Shown piece by piece: positions 1-8,717 of a DNA stretch of 64,000 bases (position 1 is its first letter; each line of letters starts with the position of its first letter). Made by a program: the position numbers and the translations under genes. Below the pieces are notes generated by a model, which did no database searches, was not told the DNA's origin, and worked only from the letters and a program-made list of their open reading frames with translations. Source of the DNA: Cryobacterium sp. SO2 (lineage in GTDB: Bacteria; Actinomycetota; Actinomycetes; Actinomycetales; Microbacteriaceae); NCBI RefSeq assembly GCF_026151165.2, contig NZ_CP117849.1:1488001-1552000 (forward strand). Direction: 5' to 3'.

Positions 1-5
1 AAGAT

Positions 6-332
6 ATGGATGAGGACTACAGCGTCGCATTCGAGTTGATTGCCTTCGCCGGCAGTTCCCGTTCGCAGTCGATGGAAGCACTGCAGTTCGCGCGCGCCGG
101 GAAGTTCGACGAGGCCCGCCTGTCACTCGAGGCGGCCGATGCCGATCTTCGTCTCGCGCACAAGTCGCAGACGGGCCTTATCCAGGCAGAGGCCGGCGGG
201 CACCCCGTTCCCGTCAACATCATCCTCGTGCACGCCCAGGATCACCTCGCCACCGCGACCGTGGTCTTCGAACTGGCTTCCGAGTTCCTGCACCTGTACA
301 AGCGGATACCGGCTGCCGCCGCCGTCGACTGA
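6..332 (+). CDS. PTS lactose/cellobiose-type IIA component
   Basis: This 108-residue cytoplasmic phosphocarrier passes phosphate from HPr to the IIB component of a beta-glucoside/cellobiose or lactose-type PTS. The sequence shows the family hallmark VHAQDH at residues 75-80. His76 aligns with the phosphorylated histidine and Asp79 with the metal-binding aspartate of the IIA-Lac family, and the all-helical N-terminus (FELIAFAGSSRSQSMEAL) also fits. The length is typical. The gene starts 6 bases into the window, so any IIB or IIC gene would lie upstream and out of view. A 6-phospho-beta-glucosidase and an HPr gene follow on the same strand, which suggests a beta-glucoside rather than lactose substrate (inference). 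Confidence 0.9.
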   Translation: MDEDYSVAFELIAFAGSSRSQSMEALQFARAGKFDEARLSLEAADADLRLAHKSQTGLIQAEAGGHPVPVNIILVHAQDHLATATVVFELASEFLHLYKRIPAAAAVD

Positions 333-423
333 CACGACGTATTCCCAACAATCGTGCCCTTCCGGTGGGTTCGGCGTCTGCCGCGCCTCGAGAACGGGTC
401 AGTAACAATGCAAAGGAGCACCC

Positions 424-690
424 ATGAGTCATTCCGCCGAAGTTCAGGTCACGAGCCGATCCGGTCTCCACTCCCGACCTGCCGCGAACCTCGCTAGGCT
501 CGCCGCCCGCGTCGACTCCGCCGTGACGCTGCACAGCGACGGAAAAGCCGTTGACGCCGAAAGCGTCCTCGCGCTCATCACCGCCGGCATCGACGAAGGA
601 CAGATGGTCACCGTCGAGTGCGTGGGTAACAACTCCGAGATCGACCTGGCCGAGATCGTTGCTGCCATCCAGTCCGGGCTCGGCGACTGA
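424..690 (+). CDS. ptsH: HPr family phosphocarrier protein
   Basis: This 88-residue protein is HPr, the general PTS phosphocarrier that accepts phosphate from enzyme I and donates it to IIA proteins. The active-site motif SGLHSRPAA is visible with the phospho-histidine at His16. Ser47 in DAESVL aligns with the regulatory serine of Gram-positive HPr, so HPr kinase-type regulation cannot be excluded from sequence alone. The start is preceded by AAAGGAGCACCC, a good ribosome site. HPr usually lies in a general pts locus. Here it sits between a sugar-specific IIA and a 6-phospho-glycosidase, so it is probably dedicated to, or supplementary for, this PTS. Confidence 0.93.
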   Translation: MSHSAEVQVTSRSGLHSRPAANLARLAARVDSAVTLHSDGKAVDAESVLALITAGIDEGQMVTVECVGNNSEIDLAEIVAAIQSGLGD

Positions 691-721
691 CGGTCCAAGA
701 CCCGGCAACGAAAGAGAGAGT

Positions 722-2134
722 ATGAGCAACATCCAATTCCCCGACACTTTCCTGTGGGGCGGCGCGACCGCAGCCAACCAGCTCGAGGGCGCTTTCACAG
801 CGGGCGGAAAAGGCTTGTCCATCCAGGACGTCATGCCGCACGGGATCCTGACCCCGCGGACAGAAGGTCCCACCGACGACAACCTCAAGCAGGTCGGCAT
901 CGATTTCTACAATCGCTATGCGGAGGACATCGCACTGTTTGCCGAGATGGGTTTCACGGTCTACAGGTTCTCGATTGCGTGGAGCCGCATCTTCCCGAAC
1001 GGCGACGAAGCCGAACCCAACGAGGAAGGCCTCGCGTTCTACGACCGCGTCCTCGACGAACTCGAGAAGCACGGCATCGAACCGCTCATCACCCTCTCGC
1101 ACTACGAGACGCCGCTGCACCTGTCGGAGAAGTACGACGGCTGGGTGTCGCGTGAGCTCATCGGTTTCTTCGAGAACTACGCCCGCGCGGTCTTCGAGCG
1201 TTACAGGGGCCGTGTCAAGTACTGGCTCACCTTCAACGAGATCAACTCCGTGCTGCACGCCCCGTTCTTGTCCGGCGGTATCAACACGCCCAAGGACGAG
1301 CTCTCGGAATCCGACCTGTACCAGGCCGTGCATCACGAGCTCGTAGCTTCGGCACGCGTGACGCGTCTGGCACACGAGATTGACCCGGCATACCGAGTGG
1401 GCTGCATGGTGATTGCCCTGCCCATCTACCCGCTCACGCCCGCGCCCGACGACATCGTGAAGGTACTCAACGCCGACCACGAGAACCTCATGTTCACCGA
1501 CGTCCACGTGCGTGGCGTCTACCCGGGGTACGCACTGCGCCACTTCCGCGATCACGGCATCAAGCTGAACATCACTGACCTCGACCGAGAGGACCTCAAG
1601 AACACGGTCGATTTCGTGTCGTTCAGCTACTACATGAGCATGTGCGAAAGCGCCGACCCGTCGTCGCTTAAAGCTGAAGGAAACATCCTCGGCCGGATCC
1701 TGAATCCGCACCTTGAAGCGTCGGAGTGGGGATGGCAGATCGACCCGCAAGGACTGCGCGTCATCCTTAACCAGTTCTGGGACCGGTTCCAGAAACCACT
1801 GTTCATCGTCGAGAACGGATTGGGTGCCAAAGATCAGCTCGTTGAGATCGACGGCGTGAGGACGGTCGTTGACGACTACCGGATCACCTACCTCAACGAC
1901 CACCTCGTGCAGGTCGCCGAAGCTCTGGACGACGGCGTGGACGTCATGGGTTACACGACCTGGGGGTGCATCGACTTGGTAGCGGCGTCCACGGCGCAAT
2001 TGAGCAAGCGATACGGCTTCATCTACGTGGACCGCAACGACGACGGCACCGGCACCCTCGACCGATACAAGAAAAAGTCGTTCCACTGGTACGCCGACGT
2101 CATCCGAACCAGCGGCGCGAGCCTGCAGGTCTGA
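722..2134 (+). CDS. GH1 6-phospho-beta-glucosidase
   Basis: This 470-residue glycoside hydrolase family 1 enzyme is predicted to cleave 6-phospho-beta-glucosides delivered by the PTS into glucose-6-phosphate and an aglycone or glucose. The acid/base Glu173 lies in TFNEIN and the nucleophile Glu364 in IVENG. The SxxxxxKxY-type cluster at about 423-431 (STAQLSKRY) and the SYYMS stretch are typical of the 6-phospho subgroup rather than plain beta-glucosidases. The chosen ATG follows a GAAAGAGAG ribosome site; the open frame extends further upstream but overlaps ptsH there. It is 31 bp downstream of ptsH and probably co-transcribed with it. Confidence 0.92.
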   Translation: MSNIQFPDTFLWGGATAANQLEGAFTAGGKGLSIQDVMPHGILTPRTEGPTDDNLKQVGIDFYNRYAEDIALFAEMGFTVYRFSIAWSRIFPNGDEAEPNEEGLAFYDRVLDELEKHGIEPLITLSHYETPLHLSEKYDGWVSRELIGFFENYARAVFERYRGRVKYWLTFNEINSVLHAPFLSGGINTPKDELSESDLYQAVHHELVASARVTRLAHEIDPAYRVGCMVIALPIYPLTPAPDDIVKVLNADHENLMFTDVHVRGVYPGYALRHFRDHGIKLNITDLDREDLKNTVDFVSFSYYMSMCESADPSSLKAEGNILGRILNPHLEASEWGWQIDPQGLRVILNQFWDRFQKPLFIVENGLGAKDQLVEIDGVRTVVDDYRITYLNDHLVQVAEALDDGVDVMGYTTWGCIDLVAASTAQLSKRYGFIYVDRNDDGTGTLDRYKKKSFHWYADVIRTSGASLQV

Positions 2135-2208
2135 ATTCGACCGGATGCCGCGGGCATCCACCTCCCCACCTGCTCCAGTCCACACTCCACTCAGATACAG
2201 AGGCATCA

Positions 2209-3267
2209 ATGTTGAATGTCGCCTTCATCGGCAACGGTAAGAGCACGAACCGCTACCACGCCCCGTTCGTGCTCGCCCGACCCGACAAGTTCCACATCAA
2301 GACGATCTACGGGCGCAGCGCCCCATCCTGGGCGCTGATCCCGGGTGTCGAGTATGTGTCCGACCCCGAAGCCATCTGGGCTGATGACGACCTCGATCTC
2401 GTCATCATCACCACCACAAGCCCGGAATCTCACGCCGAGTTCACCCGCACCGCGCTCGAACGCGGCAAGAACGTGCTCGTAGAGAAGCCGTTCTCGCCGA
2501 CCGCGGCGGAAGCACGGGAGCTGTTCGAGCTCGCGAACGAGAAGGGCCTGTTCGTGCAGGGCTTCCAGAACCGCCGGTTCGACTCAGACTTCCTCACCGT
2601 CAAAGAGGTGCTGGCCCGCGGAGTACTCGGAGACCTCTTGGAGGTCGAGATGCACTACGACTACTACCGCCCGGAGACCTCGCACAGCTTCCCGCCGTCC
2701 ACGGATCCTGGCTTCTCGTTCCTCTTCGGACACGGCGTGCACACCATCGACCAGGCGCTCAGCCTGTTCGGCTCACCCGACCGGATCCACTACGACGTGC
2801 GCCAGCTCCTGGGCCCGGGGCGCGCCAACGACTACTTCGACGTGGACCTCTACTACGGCACTCTCAAGGTCACCATCGGGTCGAGCTTCTTCCGGCTGGT
2901 CGGACGCCCACGCTTCACCCTTTACGGAACCACAGGTACCTTCGTCAAGGTCACCGAGGATCGACAGGAGGAACACCTCAAGATGTTCGCGGTGCCGGGA
3001 GCGCCCGGCTTCGGCGTCGACTCGCCGGCGCATTACGGAACCCTCAGCTATGTCGACGAAGACGGCGGTTTCCATGAGGAAAAGGTCGTCTCCCAGGTGG
3101 GCGACTACTCCCGCTTCTACGACGGGATCTACGAGTCCCTCGTCAATGGTGCGCCCAAGGTCGTCAAGGACGACGAGACCATCGAACTCATCGGGATTCT
3201 CGAAGAGGGCCTCCGTCAGGGATGGGTTCCGGCGACCGTAGAGCTGCTGGAGCGGGGCGCGCTGTGA
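2209..3267 (+). CDS. Gfo/Idh/MocA family oxidoreductase
   Basis: This 352-residue NAD(P)-dependent oxidoreductase has an N-terminal Rossmann domain starting MLNVAFIGNGKS and the family EKP motif at 92-94 (NVLVEKPF), followed by the C-terminal alpha/beta substrate domain. Members oxidise or epimerise sugars and inositols; the substrate cannot be read from the sequence. It follows the 6-phospho-beta-glucosidase by 74 bp and overlaps the next oxidoreductase by 4 bp, so it belongs to the same operon. A role in processing an unusual (keto- or modified) glucoside imported by the PTS is an inference from context. Confidence 0.88.
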   Translation: MLNVAFIGNGKSTNRYHAPFVLARPDKFHIKTIYGRSAPSWALIPGVEYVSDPEAIWADDDLDLVIITTTSPESHAEFTRTALERGKNVLVEKPFSPTAAEARELFELANEKGLFVQGFQNRRFDSDFLTVKEVLARGVLGDLLEVEMHYDYYRPETSHSFPPSTDPGFSFLFGHGVHTIDQALSLFGSPDRIHYDVRQLLGPGRANDYFDVDLYYGTLKVTIGSSFFRLVGRPRFTLYGTTGTFVKVTEDRQEEHLKMFAVPGAPGFGVDSPAHYGTLSYVDEDGGFHEEKVVSQVGDYSRFYDGIYESLVNGAPKVVKDDETIELIGILEEGLRQGWVPATVELLERGAL

Positions 3268-4241
3268 AACTCGCGGTTCTCGGATCAGGGCAGATTGTCA
3301 ACGACTTCCTCCCACACGCCGCCGATATCGCGGGGCTCGAACTGGCCGCCATCTTCGGGCTGCCCCCGACGAGGAACGAACTGGAAACTCTGCAGGCGCG
3401 GTTTGAGATCGGCACGGTGTACGTCGACCTTGACGAGTGTCTCGCCGACCCCAATGTAGACACAGTGTGGATTGCGGTGCCCAACTTTCTGCATGCACGG
3501 TTCGCCCGCGCAGCCCTGGAAGCGGGCAAGAACGTCATCTGCGAGAAGCCGTTTGTGCTCCGAGAGGATGAGCTGGCGGAACTCCGCGCGCTGGCCATCG
3601 AACGGGACCTCATCCTCGTCGAGGCCATCACCACGCAGTACCTGGCCAATTACCGCTGGATCACGGAGAACCTTGACCGAGTCGGTGAGTTGAAGATGAT
3701 CCAGTCTGACTACTCGCAGTACTCGTCCCGGTTCGATGCCTTCCGGGAGGGGACGGTGCTGCCGGCGTTCGACCCGGCTCAGGGAGGTGGCGCGCTGCTG
3801 GACATCGGCATCTACCCGATCCACTTCGTCGTCGGGCTCCTGGGCCGCCCGCTCGCCGTGCGGTACACCGCCAACATTGAACGGGGCGTCGACACGTCCG
3901 GCGTCCTTGTGCTGGACTACGGCGACCGGACCGCGGTGTGCGTCTGCGCGAAAGACTCGGACGGTCCGATCCGCACGAAGATCCAGGGCACCGACGGCTG
4001 GATCGTGGTTGATGGTCCGCCGAACGTCATGAGCTCGTTGACGACGAAGGTGCGCGGCGGAGAGGTCGAACAGATCGACCTGACCCTTCATTCACACCGC
4101 ATGGTTGAGGAGTTCCGTGCGTTCGAGAAGATGATCCGCGAGCATGACACCGCTGAGCGGGACCGGCGGCTGGAGCACAGTGCGATGGTCCTCGCCGTAG
4201 CCGTGGCAGCCCTCAAGTCGGCCGGCATCGCCCCCGCGTAG
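3264..4241 (+). CDS. Gfo/Idh/MocA family oxidoreductase (second copy)
   Basis: This 325-residue oxidoreductase is of the same superfamily as its upstream neighbour but divergent from it. It has a dinucleotide-binding LGSGQIV at 6-12 and the EKP motif at 94-96 (NVICEKPF). The GTG start overlaps the previous stop in a GTGA arrangement, which implies translational coupling; earlier in-frame codons lie inside the upstream gene. Two unlike Gfo/Idh/MocA enzymes in tandem could act sequentially on one substrate or form a heteromer. It is the last gene of the PTS operon and is followed directly by a hairpin. Confidence 0.88.
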   Translation: MKLAVLGSGQIVNDFLPHAADIAGLELAAIFGLPPTRNELETLQARFEIGTVYVDLDECLADPNVDTVWIAVPNFLHARFARAALEAGKNVICEKPFVLREDELAELRALAIERDLILVEAITTQYLANYRWITENLDRVGELKMIQSDYSQYSSRFDAFREGTVLPAFDPAQGGGALLDIGIYPIHFVVGLLGRPLAVRYTANIERGVDTSGVLVLDYGDRTAVCVCAKDSDGPIRTKIQGTDGWIVVDGPPNVMSSLTTKVRGGEVEQIDLTLHSHRMVEEFRAFEKMIREHDTAERDRRLEHSAMVLAVAVAALKSAGIAPA

Positions 4242-4260
4242 CGGTGTCCATCATCTGACA

Positions 4261-4294
4261 GTGCGGCCTGGTGGCTTTGTGCACTAGGCCGCAC
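4261..4294. terminator. Hairpin terminator between convergent units
   Basis: Perfect 9-bp arms GTGCGGCCT (4261-4269) and AGGCCGCAC (4286-4294) lie in the 61-bp gap between the end of the PTS operon and the convergent end of the lasso-cluster response regulator. It probably serves both directions. No long T-tract is present, which is common in high-GC actinobacteria. Confidence 0.6.
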
Positions 4295-4302
4295 GGCTAT
4301 AT

Positions 4303-5043
4303 CTATCTGGCAGAACGCCAACTCGCCCGATCGCCGAAGATCGCGAACTTCCGCTGTTCGTGCTTTTCTTCGGGGGCGTGTCGCACGCCCTCGTAGTACA
4401 GGGTCACCAGCTCGGATCGTGTGCGGGCGCCCAGCTTGGCCCGGAGCCGACTGACGTACGTCTTGACCGACGATTGAGCGAGATACAGTTCCGAGGCGAT
4501 CTCGCTGTTGCTCTTACCCTGCGCGATGAGCTGGAGCATCTCGGACTCTCGTTCGGTCATTCGAACGAGGGGCCCGCTGGCTGTGTCGATCTCCCGCACC
4601 TGAGCGTCGTGACCGCCGGTGCGCATCCGCTCGATGATGCCCGAGGTCACTTCGGGCGACAGCATCCCGCCGCCGGCATGGATCACCCGGATGGCGCGAA
4701 GGAGGTCGGTGAGCGGTCCGTTCTTGACGATGAAGCCGGCGGCGCCGGCGACCACGGCGGCCTCGACGTCTTCCGGCTGGTCGAAGATGGTGACCACGAG
4801 GATTCGGATCTCCGAGGTCCGTGCGCAGATCCGACGGGTGGCTTCGACGCCATCCATGCCCGGCATATGCAGGTCCATCAGCAACACATCCGGCTTGACC
4901 TCGAGCGCCGTGTGGAAGGCTTCCAGGCCGCTCGCCGCCTCCGCCACGATGTGCATGTCGTCTTGCATATCGATCAACTGCCGATAGCTGTCGCGCATGA
5001 TCGGGTCGTCGTCGGTGATCATCACTCTGATGGCACTAGTCAT
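4303..5043 (-). CDS. LuxR/NarL-family response regulator (lasso cluster)
   Basis: This 246-residue response regulator has a receiver domain with the acidic cluster TDDD at 10-13, the phospho-acceptor Asp57 in LLMDLHMPGMDG, and a C-terminal LuxR-type helix-turn-helix (MTERESEMLQLIAQGKSNSEIASEL). A downstream tail of about 30 charged residues extends past the HTH. The ATG at 5043 overlaps the end of the sensor kinase gene by 8 bp, so the two are cognate partners. As the last gene of the lasso operon it probably controls precursor or immunity gene expression. Its binding site is not known; a perfect inverted repeat at 11086-11113 is one candidate. Confidence 0.9.
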   Translation of the reverse strand: MTSAIRVMITDDDPIMRDSYRQLIDMQDDMHIVAEAASGLEAFHTALEVKPDVLLMDLHMPGMDGVEATRRICARTSEIRILVVTIFDQPEDVEAAVVAGAAGFIVKNGPLTDLLRAIRVIHAGGGMLSPEVTSGIIERMRTGGHDAQVREIDTASGPLVRMTERESEMLQLIAQGKSNSEIASELYLAQSSVKTYVSRLRAKLGARTRSELVTLYYEGVRHAPEEKHEQRKFAIFGDRASWRSAR

Positions 5044-6235
5044 GAGTCTCATCTGCCGGCAGCGCTGGAAGCGGGATGGTGACAGTGACGGAGAACAGGT
5101 CTCCTTCACGGTGCACGTCGGCTGCGCCTCCGAGCATTTCGGCGCGTTCGCGGATTCCGTCGAGTCCGATCCCGGGGTTGCTGTCATCGTGGTGGCCTGG
5201 TGAGATGCTTTCGCTGCTTACGGTCAGTAGACCCGGCGAGTCCAGGCCGACGCGGATCGTCCCCTGTGAGTGCGCCGCGTGTTTTCCGATGTTCGTGACG
5301 AGCTCTTGCAGAATTCGGTACAGGTTGACATCAACGATTGTCGGAAGTGACTCGGGCAGATCCATCGCGAGGTCCACATCGATGCCCAGCGCCGCGCTGG
5401 AGCGCACCAGGTCGGGGAAACTGCTCATCGTGGGCTGCGTGGCGGGAGCGACGCCGGTTTTCACCGTGACCAGCAGACTGCGAACTTCGGTCAGGGCAAG
5501 TCGACTGTCGACTTCGATGGACGCGAGCACGCCGAGGACCTTGGGCAGATCCGTCGAGTTCACCTCCGTCGCCACGGCGGCCTGCATCCCGATGCGGCTG
5601 AGGGTGTGGGAGAGGATGTCGTGCAGCTCGCGGGATACTTCCGCGCGCTGCTCCAGCAAGGCGGTACGTTTTCGTGACTCCGCGGCCTGTTCGCGTTGCT
5701 CGGCTTCGGCTCGGCCCTGCACGCCCATCAACCAGGCGCCGAAGAGGAACGTGACGCTGACGAGCACCTGGAGAACCATGAAATCGCTCGACGGAGCTTG
5801 CGCGGATACGAGGACGAGGAAGAACCCGACAGAGACCACCGAGGTGATGAGCTTGAGCCGCCTGCTTTTCCCCGACAGGAACGTCACCCGATACAGCCCC
5901 CACGACGCCATGATGAACGGCTCCTGGGTGACGCCGATCAGCCATCCCGCCACTGTGATCGCGAACAGCAGGTAGAAGGAAAGTTGGGGATGCGTGGGCG
6001 TGAAGATCACAACGAGCGCGTATGAGCCGATGAGCGCCAGCTGAATGACCCTGAGTTCGGGTGAGCCGGGGGAGACCGTCAGCCAAAATGCCACTCCGAC
6101 TCCGACGGCCAAGAACAGGCCAGCGGTGGTGGTGGTCGCCCGGGGAGCTATTCCGTAGGACGACGGCCTACGACGCAAGAAGTTGGTTTTCCGCGAGGTC
6201 TCGGTAGAGCGGGGTCGACGCGAGTAGCTCCTCAT
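5036..6235 (-). CDS. Sensor histidine kinase, HisKA_3 family (lasso cluster)
   Basis: This is a NarL-partner type sensor kinase. Several hydrophobic segments occupy roughly the first 170 residues (for example TTTAGLFLAVGVGVAFWL). A coiled stretch rich in Glu, Ala and Arg follows, then the H-box SRELHDILSHTLSRIGMQ with the phosphorylated histidine, and a C-terminal HATPase region (ILQELVTNIGKHA, GIGLDGIRERAEMLGG). The ATG at 6235 gives about 399 residues but overlaps the exporter gene by 68 bp. A TTG at 6178, overlapping by 11 bp, is a reasonable alternative start. The stop overlaps the response regulator start. A cell-envelope or peptide signal is plausible but not shown. Confidence 0.85.
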   Translation of the reverse strand: MRSYSRRPRSTETSRKTNFLRRRPSSYGIAPRATTTTAGLFLAVGVGVAFWLTVSPGSPELRVIQLALIGSYALVVIFTPTHPQLSFYLLFAITVAGWLIGVTQEPFIMASWGLYRVTFLSGKSRRLKLITSVVSVGFFLVLVSAQAPSSDFMVLQVLVSVTFLFGAWLMGVQGRAEAEQREQAAESRKRTALLEQRAEVSRELHDILSHTLSRIGMQAAVATEVNSTDLPKVLGVLASIEVDSRLALTEVRSLLVTVKTGVAPATQPTMSSFPDLVRSSAALGIDVDLAMDLPESLPTIVDVNLYRILQELVTNIGKHAAHSQGTIRVGLDSPGLLTVSSESISPGHHDDSNPGIGLDGIRERAEMLGGAADVHREGDLFSVTVTIPLPALPADETHD

Positions 6236-8003
6236 GCGTCCCTTTCCCGATGACCTGGCCATTGTCAACGACAATGATCTCGTCTGAGTCGATGACAGTT
6301 GCCAGCCTATGTGCGATGACCATCAGTGAGCGCCCGGCGGCAACCGCGTCGATCGCCTTCCGCATCTGAACTTCATTGCGGCTGTCCAAACTGGATGTCG
6401 ACTCGTCGAGCAAGAGGAGAGGGGGCGAACTGAGGAGTGCCCGAGCAATTGCAAGCCGCTGACGCTCGCCTCCGGAGAGGGTAACGCCACCGTCACCGAT
6501 CTGATGGTTGAGACCCTGTCCGCTTCGTTCGGTGAGTTCGAGGAGATTGACCGAGGCCAGAGCGGCGAGACACTCGTCATCAGTGGCGTTGGGCTTTGCC
6601 ATGGTCAGATTCTCTCGAATTGTGCCGCCCAGTGCGGGCGCGTCCTGCTCGACGTATCCGATCTGCGCCCGAAGTGAGTTGCGATCAAGCGTCTGGATGT
6701 CCTTTCCGAAGATCTGTATCGATCCGTCGCTTGCGTCGTAGAAGCGCTCGATGAGCTGGAATATCGTGCTTTTACCGGCTCCGGATGGTCCGACCAGGGC
6801 GATGCGTTTGCCCGCGGGAACCGAGAACGAGATCTGACTGAGCACGGGGCGAGGGGTGCGGGCCGACCCGTCGGAACCATCATGTTCCTCGTAGGAGAAG
6901 TCCACGCCTGTGAAACTGACCGCGTTCTCGGCCAGGGCAACGTGGATGGCCGAGAGCGCCAGGGTTTCCCGTTCGGCTACGTCTTCGGTCGGCAAGGAGA
7001 GGATTTCCCGAATCCGACCGAAGGCACCCAGGGCTTGGTTTATCGATCCCACGGCTCCGAAAGCCTGGCCGAGGGGAACCACGAGCATGACGAGGAAGAG
7101 CATGAACGCGACGAGATCGGCCACACTCATCTGCCCGGCATTGACGCGGTAACCGCCGATGCCGAGGACGGTGAGGAGGGAAATCTGAGTGCAGAGACCT
7201 GAGACGGGCGAGATGATCGCGATGAACTTCGCGGCCGAGACTCCGGCTTTCCAGGAACGGACGGCGTGGTCTTCCACCCGGAGCTCTTCGTGCCGAGTCG
7301 AGTTGGTGGCGCGGACCGTTCGCACTCCGCGCAACCCGCGCTCCAGAGCGGTGCTGAGGTCGCCTAAGGACTGTTGGGCTTCGGTGCTGGCCTTCTTGAC
7401 CAAAACGCCCAGACTCAAGACGACCGCGAGGGAAAGCACGATGATCAGCAGGGTCAAGCCGAGAAGCCCGGCGTCGATGAACGCCATCGCTATTCCGGCG
7501 CCGATGATGATGGCGATGCCGCTCAACGCGGACACGGCTGACTGAATGAGAGCGACGCGCAGCAGCGTCGTGTCGCTGTTGATCCGAGACACGAAATCAC
7601 CGGTGCTCCGGCGGTCGTACTCCGAGATGCGCAGTCGAAAGACGCGTCGGATCAGTTGTCGTCTCGAATCGAGGACCACACCCTCACCGATTCTCTGGAG
7701 AAGGTACTGCTGGATTCCGGTCAGGACTGTTGCCGCGATCAGGAGGCCGGCCAGGATCCAGATCGTCGACGAAAGGCTCGTTCCCGCGGTCACGGACTCA
7801 ATGGCCTGTGCCACGACCAGGGGCTGGGCCAATGACGTCAGCGCGCTGGCAATCCCAACGATTCCGACGAACACGAGTTGCGCCTTCTGGCTGAAGAGCA
7901 GGTGAACGAGCGCGGAGAAGTCCCCCCGGGGTTTTGCTCGCGATGGCTCACCTTTGGATGGCATCGAGTAAATTCCCTGTGCTGATGCTGCGTACTCAGT
8001 CAT
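6168..8003 (-). CDS. Lasso peptide exporter, ABC transporter (protein D)
   Basis: This 611-residue half-transporter fuses a six-helix membrane domain (about 40-320) to an ATPase domain. Walker A is GPSGAGKST at 405-413, the signature LSGGERQR starts at 509 and Walker B with LLLLDEST is at about 529-536. It has the architecture of peptide/lipid exporters of the McjD type. The ATG overlaps the stop of the B2 protease in an ATGA arrangement, so it is translationally coupled to the lasso biosynthetic genes. Its predicted role is export of the mature lasso peptide, which also confers self-protection in characterised systems. No C39 peptidase domain is present, consistent with a separate protease. 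Confidence 0.9.
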   Translation of the reverse strand: MTEYAASAQGIYSMPSKGEPSRAKPRGDFSALVHLLFSQKAQLVFVGIVGIASALTSLAQPLVVAQAIESVTAGTSLSSTIWILAGLLIAATVLTGIQQYLLQRIGEGVVLDSRRQLIRRVFRLRISEYDRRSTGDFVSRINSDTTLLRVALIQSAVSALSGIAIIIGAGIAMAFIDAGLLGLTLLIIVLSLAVVLSLGVLVKKASTEAQQSLGDLSTALERGLRGVRTVRATNSTRHEELRVEDHAVRSWKAGVSAAKFIAIISPVSGLCTQISLLTVLGIGGYRVNAGQMSVADLVAFMLFLVMLVVPLGQAFGAVGSINQALGAFGRIREILSLPTEDVAERETLALSAIHVALAENAVSFTGVDFSYEEHDGSDGSARTPRPVLSQISFSVPAGKRIALVGPSGAGKSTIFQLIERFYDASDGSIQIFGKDIQTLDRNSLRAQIGYVEQDAPALGGTIRENLTMAKPNATDDECLAALASVNLLELTERSGQGLNHQIGDGGVTLSGGERQRLAIARALLSSPPLLLLDESTSSLDSRNEVQMRKAIDAVAAGRSLMVIAHRLATVIDSDEIIVVDNGQVIGKGTHEELLASTPLYRDLAENQLLAS

Positions 8004-8437
8004 TTCTTTGCCTCTGAATAGGTGGTGGACGCGGAGCTGAGAACGGTGACGTAGTCAGCTATTTCTGGTTGCTCGCCCACCTGGTGCGCGTCAACTTCCA
8101 CCCAGGCGTGGGCGCGGAAGGGCTCTAACGCGAAGCCGGTGCACCAGGTCGCCGACGTGCCCGATAACCGGCAGAGGAGCACTGTGGCCACAGACCGGCG
8201 GAGGCACCCTTGCGGGCCCCGGCAGCTGAGACTGACCGTGCACACCGCTTCTCGTGCCCGAGCGCACTGCGATATCGAAGCGGTGGGTCGAGACGTGGTC
8301 AGCGTGCGGAGGAGACTGGCGATCCTGTGTGGGGGAAGTCTGACGAGCGCACCAGCCAGCAAGACGGCGAGACGAGCCCGGGATGATTCGGCATACCGCA
8401 GCGACGTGCTCTCCTCGGAAAACAGCGGGATGCTCAT
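8000..8437 (-). CDS. Lasso peptide B2 protein (leader peptidase)
   Basis: This 145-residue protein is the transglutaminase-like cysteine protease that removes the leader from the lasso precursor. The catalytic arrangement of the family is visible: Cys78 in GCLRRS, His110 in AHAWVE and an acidic residue at Asp116. The length matches stand-alone actinobacterial B2 proteins, in which the N-terminal RRE domain is a separate gene. The ATG at 8437 overlaps the B1 stop by 4 bp, and its own stop overlaps the exporter start by 4 bp. A much longer open frame continues upstream but would run through the B1 gene, so it was not used. Confidence 0.92.
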   Translation of the reverse strand: MSIPLFSEESTSLRYAESSRARLAVLLAGALVRLPPHRIASLLRTLTTSRPTASISQCARAREAVCTVSLSCRGPQGCLRRSVATVLLCRLSGTSATWCTGFALEPFRAHAWVEVDAHQVGEQPEIADYVTVLSSASTTYSEAKK

Positions 8438-8694
8438 GAGTCCTCGGAGCGAAGCCACTTGTGTTTCTCGAAGGTTGCCAGGCACCCGGTCACATCCGTG
8501 AGTGCAGTTCGGGCGTCGACATCGAATTCCTCGGTCAGCTGAGTGGCGACGTGTTCGGGTTCGAGCCCGTTCAGGGTGTGACGCAGCACGAAATACGCCG
8601 TCGGGTTCAATTGGAGATATCCACCTCGGCGTGAGTCGAAGATAATGGCGCCTTCGCCCACCTCCTTCAGCGTGATGTGGCTGGCCAGCTTCAT
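8434..8694 (-). CDS. Lasso peptide B1 protein (PqqD-like RRE)
   Basis: This 86-residue PqqD-like protein is a RiPP recognition element. It binds the leader peptide and presents the precursor to the B2 protease. The family pattern is visible in GAIIFDSRRGGYLQLNPTAYFVLRHTLNG, followed by a helical region that ends the domain. The ATG at 8694 is chosen because AAGGA sits 5 nt upstream; an ATG at 8715 lacks such a site. It follows the cyclase gene by 23 bp and overlaps B2 by 4 bp. Separate B1 and B2 genes are the normal actinobacterial arrangement. Confidence 0.92.
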   Translation of the reverse strand: MKLASHITLKEVGEGAIIFDSRRGGYLQLNPTAYFVLRHTLNGLEPEHVATQLTEEFDVDARTALTDVTGCLATFEKHKWLRSEDS

Positions 8695-8717
8695 AGTTGT
8701 CCTTCGTGAGTCCATGG

